A stretch of DNA of 64,000 bases. Source: Burkholderiales bacterium. Lineage in GTDB: Bacteria; Pseudomonadota; Gammaproteobacteria; Burkholderiales; Burkholderiaceae_A. The stretch's first letter is position 1. Every line of letters starts with the position of its first letter. The notes under the pieces are model-generated. The model made no database searches, had not been told where the DNA came from, and saw nothing but the letters and a program-made list of their open reading frames with translations. A program made the translations under genes and the position numbers. Below, piece by piece: positions 58,089 through 64,000 of this stretch. The stretch covers positions 279,950 through 343,949 of the forward strand of contig JAIXOP010000015.1 in assembly GCA_027486725.1 (NCBI GenBank). Direction: 5' to 3'.

Positions 58089-58925
58089 ATGGACATTCTT
58101 GCCCAGGGCCTCAGTGGCCGGCATCCGGCTGCCGTACCCGGCACCCCCGATGCCATTCGCAGCCTGAGCCTGCACATCGGCTCGGGCGAGCATGTGGCGC
58201 TCATCGGCCCCTCGGGATCGGGCAAGACGACCCTTCTGCAGCTGTTCTCGGCGGCGCTTCGGCCCACCCGGGGGCAGCTGCTCCTCAACCACCAAGACCC
58301 CGCCACCCTCTCCAAGGCGGCGCTGCAGACACTGCGCAAGCAGCTCATCGTGGCGCCCCAGGTTCCACCCCTGCCCCCCCGGCAGCGGGCCATCACCGCC
58401 ATCCTCGCTGGCCGGCTGCCACAGCAGTCCTTGCTGCAGAGCCTGGCATCCCTGTTTTATCCATCCGATATCCCTGCGGCCCACGACGCACTCGACCGAT
58501 TTGGCCTGGCCGACAAACTCTTCGAGCGCGTGGACCGCCTCTCGGGCGGCGAGCGCCAGCGGGTGGCACTCGCCCGCCTTCTGGTGAGCCGTGCCTCGCT
58601 CTGGCTCGTCGATGAGCCCCTCTCTGCACTCGACCCCACACGCGCCCAGCAGGCCATCGAGACCCTGGTGCATGCGGCCCGCGATCGGGGCGTCACCCTG
58701 GTGGTCACGCTGCACCAGGTCGAGACCGCACTGCAGTACTTTCCTCGCGTGCTGGCCCTGAAGAAGGGGGAGCTGGCCTTCGATCTGCCCGCCTCCGAGG
58801 TGGACCGCGCCAAGCTCCAGCAGCTCTACGGCGATCAGGCCTACGAGCTCGAGCAGCCGGCCATCCTCCCTGAGGGCTTTGCCCCGGGGGTGTCTGCCCT
58901 GCCGCAGGCGATGCCCTGCCGATGA
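58089..58925 (+). CDS. PhnC-like ABC transporter ATP-binding protein
   Basis: A 278-residue ATPase with Walker A GPSGSGKTTLLQLFSAALRP, ABC signature LSGGERQRVALARLL, and Walker B LWLVDEPLSALDP. It is closest in style to PhnC. It follows the binding-protein gene by 10 bases and overlaps the first permease gene by 4 bases (ATGA), so it energises the putative selenate/oxyanion importer. Confidence 0.9.
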   Translation: MDILAQGLSGRHPAAVPGTPDAIRSLSLHIGSGEHVALIGPSGSGKTTLLQLFSAALRPTRGQLLLNHQDPATLSKAALQTLRKQLIVAPQVPPLPPRQRAITAILAGRLPQQSLLQSLASLFYPSDIPAAHDALDRFGLADKLFERVDRLSGGERQRVALARLLVSRASLWLVDEPLSALDPTRAQQAIETLVHAARDRGVTLVVTLHQVETALQYFPRVLALKKGELAFDLPASEVDRAKLQQLYGDQAYELEQPAILPEGFAPGVSALPQAMPCR

Positions 58926-59782
58926 TCGGTCCCGGCACGTCCCCGGCAGCAGCGGTGCATCGCGCGGCCATGCACGACCCCAGCACCACCGGCAGGATTC
59001 TGCTGAGCCTGCTGGCCCTGGCCATCATCGTTCCCCTGTTTCCCCTCACGGAGTTTCAGCTCGGCCGGCTGCTGTCGTCCGAATCCCTCACCGCCATGGG
59101 CCGCTTTCTGGGCGAGTTTTTCCCGCCGGCCCTCGGTGCGGAATTTCTCCAGATGGTGGCCCGCGAGAGCTGGCGCACGGTGGCCATGGCCACCGCAGGC
59201 CTCACCCTGGCCCTGCTGGCGGCGATCCCCATGGCCCTGCTGGCCACGCGGCCACTGAGCCTCTCGGCCCTCAATCGCGCCGGCCGGATGGACTGGGCGC
59301 CGGCCCTGCTTCGCCAGGCGGTCCGATCGCTGATGGTGGTCCTGCGGACCATCCCAGAGCTGGTCTGGGCCCTCGTGTTTGTGCGGGTGGTGGGGCTGGG
59401 CCCCACGGCGGGCGTGCTCGCCATTGCCCTCACCTACGCCGGCATGCTCGGCAAGGTCTATGCGGAGATTCTGGAGAGCAGCGACCGGCATGCGAGCGAC
59501 ACACTGATGCGCAATGGGGCCAGCCGACTGCAGGCTTTTCTCTATGGGCTGCTGCCGCAGAATGCCTCCGAGCTCACGAGCTACACCGTCTATCGCTGGG
59601 AGTGCGCAATTCGCAGCTCGGTGGTGCTGGGCTTCGTGGGTGCTGGCGGATTGGGCCAGGAGCTCGACAACTCCATGCGGCTGTTCAACGGCGGCGAGGT
59701 CGCCACCATGCTGCTGGTCTTCATTCTGCTGGTGGCGCTGGCCGACCTCGTGAGCCGCCAGCTCCGACGGCTCCTGGGCTAA
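58922..59782 (+). CDS. PhnE-like ABC transporter permease (first)
   Basis: A 286-residue inner-membrane permease with about six helices. It shows TIPELVWALVFVRVVGLGP and the coupling-loop region DTLMRNGASRLQAFLYGLLPQ, followed by YTVYRWECAIRSSVVLGFVGAGGLG, as in PhnE. Start overlaps the ATPase stop, and its TAA overlaps the start of the second permease. Confidence 0.9.
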   Translation: MIGPGTSPAAAVHRAAMHDPSTTGRILLSLLALAIIVPLFPLTEFQLGRLLSSESLTAMGRFLGEFFPPALGAEFLQMVARESWRTVAMATAGLTLALLAAIPMALLATRPLSLSALNRAGRMDWAPALLRQAVRSLMVVLRTIPELVWALVFVRVVGLGPTAGVLAIALTYAGMLGKVYAEILESSDRHASDTLMRNGASRLQAFLYGLLPQNASELTSYTVYRWECAIRSSVVLGFVGAGGLGQELDNSMRLFNGGEVATMLLVFILLVALADLVSRQLRRLLG

Positions 59783-60633
59783 TGACTTCCCTCCGCATGA
59801 AAACTCCCCAGCCCCAGCCACATCCCCACACCACCGCCGCCAACGAGCCCTTCAAGCTCGCGCCCCCGCTGTTTCATGCCCGCTGTGTGGCGTGCTGGAT
59901 TGTCTCGGCGATCCTCGCCCTGGTCATCGCGAGCTTTGCGACCCTGGGCCTAGCCCTGGGGGAATTCTTCTCGATCGAGGCAGCGCAGAGCATGGGGCGG
60001 TTTCTGGCCGAGTTTGGCAGCCCCAACCTCAAGTCAGACTTCCTGCGTCAGGTGGGCATGGCAAGCCTCGAAACCCTGGCCATGTCGGCCCTCGGAACAC
60101 TTCTCGCCGTGGTCTTTGGCCTGGCCCTGGCGCTGCCTGCGGCGCGGCTATCCCGGCCTGGCGCCCTGGCCGTGCAGGCCATTCTCAATGTGCTGCGCTC
60201 CATCCCCGAGCTCGTCTGGGCAGCGCTGCTGCTGATTGCCGCGGGCCTGGGGCCCTTCGCGGGCACTCTGGCGCTGGCGCTGCACACCACCGGCGTGCTT
60301 GGGCGGCTTTACACCGAGAGCATCGAGAACGCCGACCCTGGACCGGCGCAGGCCCTGGTGCTTCAAGGGTGTGGGCAGGGCCAGGTGTTTTGGTATGCCA
60401 CCCTGCCGCAGATTCTTCCGCAGGTCGTCGCCTACGCGCTCTATCGTTGGGAGAACAACATCCGAGCGGCGGCCATTCTGGGTGTGGTGGGTGGCGGTGG
60501 CCTGGGACAGATGCTGTCCTTCCACCTCGGGCTTTTTCAGATGAGCAAGACCGCCACGGTGCTGCTCGCGATGATTCTGCTGGTGCTGGCGGTGGACTGG
60601 GCGAGTCTGGTGACCCGCCGCCGCATGGCCTAG
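59782..60633 (+). CDS. PhnE-like ABC transporter permease (second)
   Basis: A 283-residue permease related to the first one: SIPELVWAALLLIAAGLGP, QALVLQGCGQGQVFWYATLPQ and YALYRWENNIRAAAILGVVGGGGLG align with it by eye. The N-terminus has a Pro/His-rich cytoplasmic stretch (residues 7-20). ATG 59782 overlaps the previous stop as TAATG; ATG 59797 is an alternative. The two permeases probably form a heterodimer. Confidence 0.9.
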   Translation: MTSLRMKTPQPQPHPHTTAANEPFKLAPPLFHARCVACWIVSAILALVIASFATLGLALGEFFSIEAAQSMGRFLAEFGSPNLKSDFLRQVGMASLETLAMSALGTLLAVVFGLALALPAARLSRPGALAVQAILNVLRSIPELVWAALLLIAAGLGPFAGTLALALHTTGVLGRLYTESIENADPGPAQALVLQGCGQGQVFWYATLPQILPQVVAYALYRWENNIRAAAILGVVGGGGLGQMLSFHLGLFQMSKTATVLLAMILLVLAVDWASLVTRRRMA

Positions 60634-60648
60634 ACGGAGGAAATCCCG

Positions 60649-60666
60649 CTCAGCCGATGCTGGGCA
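60649..60666. terminator. small hairpin between convergent transporter and fpr genes
   Basis: GCTCAGC and GCTGGGC can pair (one G-U) around CGAT directly before the fpr stop. There is no T run on either strand, so termination is only a possibility. Confidence 0.3.
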
Positions 60667-61443
60667 TCAGCGCTCGACGAAGGCCCGCTCAATCACATAG
60701 TCACCCGGCTGGCCCAGACCCGCCGAGACTTGAAAGCCTCGCGCATCGAGCATCTCGCTGGTCTCTTTGAGCATGGCGGGGCTGCCACAGATCATCGCCC
60801 GGTCGGTGGCGGCATCGAGCGGTGGAAGCCCAATGTCCTCGAACATCCGGCCCGTCTCGATGGCCGTGGTGAGGCGGCCGGTGTGCTTGAAGGCCTCGCG
60901 ACTCACGGTGGGGTAATAGATCAGCTTGTCGCGAACAATCTCGCCCAGAAGCTCGTCCTCGGGCAGGCCAGTGCGCAGCAGATCGGCATAGGCGAGCTCA
61001 CTCACCGTGCGCACGCCATGCACGACCACCACCTTCTCGAAGCGCTCGTAGGTCTCGGGATCGCGCACGATGCTCATGAAGGGCGCGAGGCCAGTGCCGG
61101 TCGAAAAGAGGTAGAGGTGGCGGCCAGGGGTGAGGTCGTCGATGACCAGGGTGCCCGTTGCCTTCTCGCCAACCAGCAGGGCATCGCCCACCGAGATGTG
61201 CTGCAGGCGCGAGGTCAGCGGACCATCGGGCACCTTGATGGAGAGAAACTCGAGGTGCTCTTCGTAGTTGGCGCTCACGATGCTGTAGGCCCGCATGAGG
61301 GGCCGGCCTTCGACCTCCAAGCCAATCATCACGAAGTGGCCATTGCGGAACCGAAAGCCCGGGTCGCGGGTGGTCTTGAACGAGAACAGCGACTCATTCC
61401 AGTGGTGGACTTCGGTGATGGTCTCGGTGCGGTGCTTGGCCAT
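60667..61443 (-). CDS. fpr: ferredoxin-NADP reductase (second copy)
   Basis: A 258-residue FAD enzyme. Motifs are MRAYSIVSANYEEHLEFLSI, FSTGTGLAPFMSIVRDPE, and MICGSPAMLKETSEML; it ends AFVER, the usual bacterial Fpr end. Such reductases supply electrons in oxidative stress and iron metabolism. Part of a minus-strand group with the MBL-fold hydrolase and DUF2237 genes upstream. The other paralogue, next to fdxA at 14.6-15.3 kb, has a different C-terminus. Confidence 0.94.
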   Translation of the reverse strand: MAKHRTETITEVHHWNESLFSFKTTRDPGFRFRNGHFVMIGLEVEGRPLMRAYSIVSANYEEHLEFLSIKVPDGPLTSRLQHISVGDALLVGEKATGTLVIDDLTPGRHLYLFSTGTGLAPFMSIVRDPETYERFEKVVVVHGVRTVSELAYADLLRTGLPEDELLGEIVRDKLIYYPTVSREAFKHTGRLTTAIETGRMFEDIGLPPLDAATDRAMICGSPAMLKETSEMLDARGFQVSAGLGQPGDYVIERAFVER

Positions 61444-61494
61444 GGGGGTCTCGAGGCAACAAAGCCGCGATTATGTCAGCGAAACGGCAATGCA

Positions 61495-61517
61495 AGCCCC
61501 GGCTAATGCGCCGGGCT
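61495..61517 (-). terminator. hairpin after the MBL-fold hydrolase gene
   Basis: AGCCCGGC pairs with GCCGGGGCT (one bulged base) immediately after the stop codon of the hydrolase gene on the minus strand. The downstream bases are TGCATTG rather than a T run, so this is a weak or partial terminator. Confidence 0.35.
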
Positions 61518-61518
61518 T

Positions 61519-62226
61519 CTATGCATTGGCGGTGCGGCCCACATAGGGGTTGGTGCGCCGCTCCTCGCCGAGCGTGCCCATGGGGCCATGCCCCGGAACA
61601 AAGGCCACATCGTCGCCCAGCGGAAAGAGCCTCTCGCGGATGCTGGCGATGAGGTCGGCATGATTGCCCCGGGGGAAGTCGGTGCGGCCGATGGAGCCCA
61701 CGAAGAGCACGTCGCCCACCCAGGCAAGGCGGCTCGGGGCGTGAAAGAACACCACATGACCAGGGGTATGCCCGGGGCAGTGCAGAACCTCCAGGGTCTG
61801 ATTCCCAACCCGCACCACATCGCCCTGCTCCAGCCAGCGGCTGGGCTCGAAGGGCTGGGCCTTTGGGAACCCAAACATCTGCCCCTGCACCGCGAGCTGC
61901 TGGATCCAAAAGCGGTCCTCGCGGTGGGGCCCCTCAATCGGCACCCCCAGCTGTTCCGCCAGCCGACCGGCCTCGCCGCAGTGGTCGATGTGGCCGTGGG
62001 TGAGCAGAATTTTCTCGATCACGCAGTCGGACTCGGCGGCCACGGCGGCCAGCCGATCGAGGTCGCCCCCGGGGTCCACCCAGGCCGCGCGGCGGGTCTC
62101 CTCGCAAACGATCAGCGAGCAGTTCTGCTCAAAGGCGGTGACCGGCACCACCGTGAGGGTGAGGCCCCCGACAGGTCCTGCGGAGGCCGGATTCGAGGGC
62201 GTCGAGGCGCCAGAGGTCTGCGACAT
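61519..62226 (-). CDS. MBL-fold metallo-hydrolase (glyoxalase II-like)
   Basis: A 235-residue metallo-beta-lactamase-fold enzyme with the metal motif LLTHGHIDHCGEAGRL, a downstream HCPGHTPGHVVFF and GDVLFVGSIGRTDFPRG, and a final His in FVPGHGPMGTLGEER. It resembles the YcbL/glyoxalase II-like hydroxyacylglutathione hydrolases. ATG 62226 is preferred; the frame extends upstream over the DUF2237 gene. Confidence 0.9.
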   Translation of the reverse strand: MSQTSGASTPSNPASAGPVGGLTLTVVPVTAFEQNCSLIVCEETRRAAWVDPGGDLDRLAAVAAESDCVIEKILLTHGHIDHCGEAGRLAEQLGVPIEGPHREDRFWIQQLAVQGQMFGFPKAQPFEPSRWLEQGDVVRVGNQTLEVLHCPGHTPGHVVFFHAPSRLAWVGDVLFVGSIGRTDFPRGNHADLIASIRERLFPLGDDVAFVPGHGPMGTLGEERRTNPYVGRTANA

Positions 62227-62230
62227 GCGG

Positions 62231-62617
62231 CTAGCTTTGGGCCTGCCCCACAAAGGCGTGGTATTCAAGGTCGGCAAGGGCCACGACCTCGAGGGCGCGT
62301 TGGTGGGTTGCAGCCAGCACCACGGGCGGTGCCACCCCAGCCTCGGCTGCCTCGCGCCAGCGGGCAGCACAGACGCACCAGCGGTCTCCAGCCTTCAGGC
62401 CCGGGAAGCGAAACTCGGGGCGCGGCGTCACCAGGTCGTTGCCCTTGAGCACCGAGAAGCTCAGAAATGGCTCGGTCATGATGGCGCAGACGGTGTGCTG
62501 GCCGAAATCTTCGGGGGCGGTGTTGCAGCAGCCGTCACGAAAGAAGCCCGTGAGCGGGTCGAGGCTGCAGGGCTCCAGCGGTCCACCATGGACATTCTTG
62601 GCGTTGGAATTGGTCAT
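62231..62617 (-). CDS. DUF2237 family protein
   Basis: A 128-residue protein matching the DUF2237 pattern: NVHGGPLEPCSLDPLTGFFR, DGCCNTAPEDFGQHTVCAIM, GNDLVTPRPEFRFPGLKAGD and RWCVCAARWREA. Several conserved cysteines suggest metal or redox binding, but no function is established. It lies 4 bases before the MBL-fold gene and likely shares its transcript. Confidence 0.9.
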   Translation of the reverse strand: MTNSNAKNVHGGPLEPCSLDPLTGFFRDGCCNTAPEDFGQHTVCAIMTEPFLSFSVLKGNDLVTPRPEFRFPGLKAGDRWCVCAARWREAAEAGVAPPVVLAATHQRALEVVALADLEYHAFVGQAQS

Positions 62618-62651
62618 GGTTTAAGTTTAGACCCTCTCTCCAAGGCCCCCC

Positions 62652-63317
62652 ATGAACAACCCCAGCCATTCCAGCAGTCCCAGCAGTCCACTGGATCGTC
62701 GCATCGATTACACCCAGGGTGCCCTCCAGGAGGGCGACGTCGCGGGCATCGCCCCCCACGACCTGCTCGCCCAATGGCTGGCCCAGGCCGATGAGGCGGG
62801 TGCGCCGGAGCCCCAGGCCATGACCCTGGCCACCGTCGATGCCGATGGGCAGCCCTCGGCCCGGGTGGTTCTGCTTCGCGGTCTGAGCGCCGACGGCCTG
62901 ATTTTTTTCACCAACCGGGAGTCGCGCAAGGGGCGGGCCCTGGCCCACGAGCCCCGAGCAAGCCTGCTTTTTTATTGGCAGACGCTCGAGCGGCAGGTCC
63001 GGGTCGAGGGGCGCGTCGCCCTGCTCGACGATGCTGCCTCGGATGCCTACTACGCCAGCCGGCCCTTAGGAAGTCGCGTCGGCGCCTGGGCCTCGCCGCA
63101 GAGCCAAGAAATCGAGAGCCGTGCCTGGCTGGAAGAGCGCGTGCAGTCGATGGGGCAGCAGCTCGGCGACGCCCCTCAGCGCCCCCCATTCTGGGGCGGG
63201 TATCGGCTGGTCGCCCAGCACTTTGAGTTCTGGCAGGGCCGCAGTTCCCGCCTGCACGACCGGCTGGCCTTTGAGCGCCGGCCCGACGGCTGGCGGCTCT
63301 CGCGGCTAGCCCCTTAG
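62652..63317 (+). CDS. pdxH: pyridoxamine 5'-phosphate oxidase
   Basis: FMN enzyme that oxidises pyridoxine/pyridoxamine phosphate to pyridoxal phosphate. The 221-residue protein has AMTLATVDADGQPSARVVLL, FFTNRESRKGRALAHEPRAS, RQVRVEGRVALLDD and the C-terminal EFWQGRSSRLHDRLAFER with RLSRLAP at the end, all PdxH hallmarks. Divergent from the DUF2237 gene. Confidence 0.97.
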   Translation: MNNPSHSSSPSSPLDRRIDYTQGALQEGDVAGIAPHDLLAQWLAQADEAGAPEPQAMTLATVDADGQPSARVVLLRGLSADGLIFFTNRESRKGRALAHEPRASLLFYWQTLERQVRVEGRVALLDDAASDAYYASRPLGSRVGAWASPQSQEIESRAWLEERVQSMGQQLGDAPQRPPFWGGYRLVAQHFEFWQGRSSRLHDRLAFERRPDGWRLSRLAP

Positions 63318-63365
63318 GCTTGGACAGGCTTCCTGGGCAAGGGCGTCGGGGAGACGGTCAACCAA

Positions 63366-63689
63366 CTAAGCAGCCAACTTCGCGCTGGCGAGGCGATTCA
63401 AGCTGATGCCCTGCTCGGCCGCCTCCAAAACGAGAGAGCGATGGACCTCTGGGGGGATGCGCACCCGGAACTCGCCACTATAGGTCCGCTCAGCGATGGG
63501 CGAAGGAACCGGCTCGCCGGCTGCGGCCAAGTCGGAGACGACCTCCGCCACCAACTGTCGGATGCCTCGCAGTGCTTTCTCGGGGGTCTTGGCCAACCAA
63601 CTCAATGAGGAGAATTCTGCACAGAGGCCTACGTGCTCCCCATCCTCCGGCGACCAAGTAACGCGATAGGTGTAGTGGTCAGCGTTCAT
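63366..63689 (-). CDS. hicB: HicB family antitoxin
   Basis: A 107-residue antitoxin with an N-terminal HicB partial RNase H-like fold (YTYRVTWSPEDGEHVGLCAEF) and a C-terminal ribbon-helix-helix DNA-binding part (FRVRIPPEVHRSLVLEAAEQ followed by GISLNRLASAKLA). It neutralises HicA and represses the operon. ATG 63689 lies inside the hicA 3' end (11-base overlap). Confidence 0.87.
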   Translation of the reverse strand: MNADHYTYRVTWSPEDGEHVGLCAEFSSLSWLAKTPEKALRGIRQLVAEVVSDLAAAGEPVPSPIAERTYSGEFRVRIPPEVHRSLVLEAAEQGISLNRLASAKLAA

Positions 63690-63936
63690 CTTGAACCCTC
63701 TGAAGTTTTTCAATTGCCAACAGAACTTGGCGCACCTGATACGCCTTGGCCTTGCCACGATCGGATTGGATATTGACGCGTGGGTCTCCTGGCCACGATG
63801 TTTTGAAAACCAGATGGCTCGAGCCAGATTGGCGCGGAGAGCCAAAAAAGTGTTCACAAACCCTGCGCAAGTCAGCGAAGCGAACATTGGCGGGTTCGCG
63901 CCGCATTTGCTCAAGAATTGCATCGCGCGACGTCAT
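63679..63936 (-). CDS. hicA: HicA family mRNA interferase toxin
   Basis: An 85-residue toxin with the dsRBD-like HicA fold. The catalytic His is expected in GSSHLVFKTSWPGDPRVNI, followed by KAKAYQVRQVLLAIEKL. It precedes hicB and overlaps it by 11 bases, the typical hicA-hicB order. A perfect palindrome lies 5 bases upstream of the start codon, and no Shine-Dalgarno is visible, so translation may be leaderless or weak. Confidence 0.85.
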   Translation of the reverse strand: MTSRDAILEQMRREPANVRFADLRRVCEHFFGSPRQSGSSHLVFKTSWPGDPRVNIQSDRGKAKAYQVRQVLLAIEKLQRVQDER

Positions 63937-63941
63937 TTTTT

Positions 63942-63963
63942 ATGGTGTCATTAATGACACCAT
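63942..63963. promoter_or_regulatory. 22-bp perfect palindrome: probable HicB operator
   Basis: Two inverted ATGGTGTCATT half-sites (63942-63952 and 63953-63963) form a perfect 22-bp dyad 5 bases upstream of hicA. HicB proteins with a ribbon-helix-helix domain bind such dyads and autoregulate. On the minus strand TTGAAA at about 63969-63964 could be a -35 element. Confidence 0.8.
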
Positions 63964-64000
63964 TTTTCAAGACCTCCGCTACTTCCTCTGCAGCGCAGGG

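Overview
This is a gene-dense, GC-rich chromosomal window (no gap between genes exceeds about 190 bases) with the hallmarks of a betaproteobacterium, most likely Burkholderiales. The pointers are: the rpsF-priB-rpsR-rplI-dnaB block; hrcA-hemH-grpE-dnaK-dnaJ facing nadK-recN; a prpB-prpC-acnD-prpF-prpE methylcitrate cluster; an intracellular poly(3-hydroxybutyrate) depolymerase; FolE2; the dxs-ispA pair; and adjacent bamE and fur. I found no tRNA, rRNA, insertion sequence, prophage or CRISPR array. The species cannot be named from the sequence alone.

Layout. 1-8.2 kb: the 3' part of argG (with an unusual Lys/Ala/Pro tail), yajQ, then folE2, dxs and ispA on the minus strand, then a Rieske oxygenase with a rhodanese sulfurtransferase. 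7.4-12.4 kb: minus-strand replication/ribosome operon rpsF-priB-rpsR-rplI-dnaB plus a fumarylacetoacetase-family gene; dnaB is split by a 414-residue intein that carries a homing-endonuclease domain. 12.4-18.3 kb: hydroxyacid dehydrogenase and LUD protein, ferredoxin fdxA with a ferredoxin-NADP reductase, phaZ, an orphan RnfB-like ferredoxin, nth and a DUF1841 gene. 18.3-27.3 kb: LysR regulator and the methylcitrate (propionate) operon. 27.3-33.3 kb: the heat-shock genes with two clear sigma-32 promoters. 33.4-43.1 kb: nadK, recN, dapB, bamE, fur, a DsbD-like reductase, a TauE-type exporter, an enoyl-CoA hydratase and lgt. 43.1-48.9 kb: ilvD, a small cytochrome c and the livHMGF branched-chain amino-acid transporter.

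49.9-60.6 kb is the most interesting region. A complete sulfate ABC transporter (sbp-cysT-cysW-cysA) is followed by selD (selenophosphate synthase), a divergent EgtB-related non-heme iron enzyme that looks SenA-like (selenoneine synthase type), egtD (histidine trimethyltransferase making hercynine) and a four-gene PhnD/PhnC/PhnE/PhnE ABC transporter whose binding protein resembles the family annotated as putative selenate transporters. Together these suggest a module for selenium uptake, activation and incorporation into a histidine betaine (selenoneine). The known selenosugar synthase SenB is not in the window, so either it lies elsewhere or the selenium donor differs. A perfect 10-bp inverted repeat between egtD and the transporter is a candidate control site.

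60.7-64 kb: a second ferredoxin-NADP reductase, an MBL-fold hydrolase, a DUF2237 gene, pdxH, and at the right edge a HicA/HicB toxin-antitoxin pair with a perfect 22-bp palindrome just upstream of hicA.
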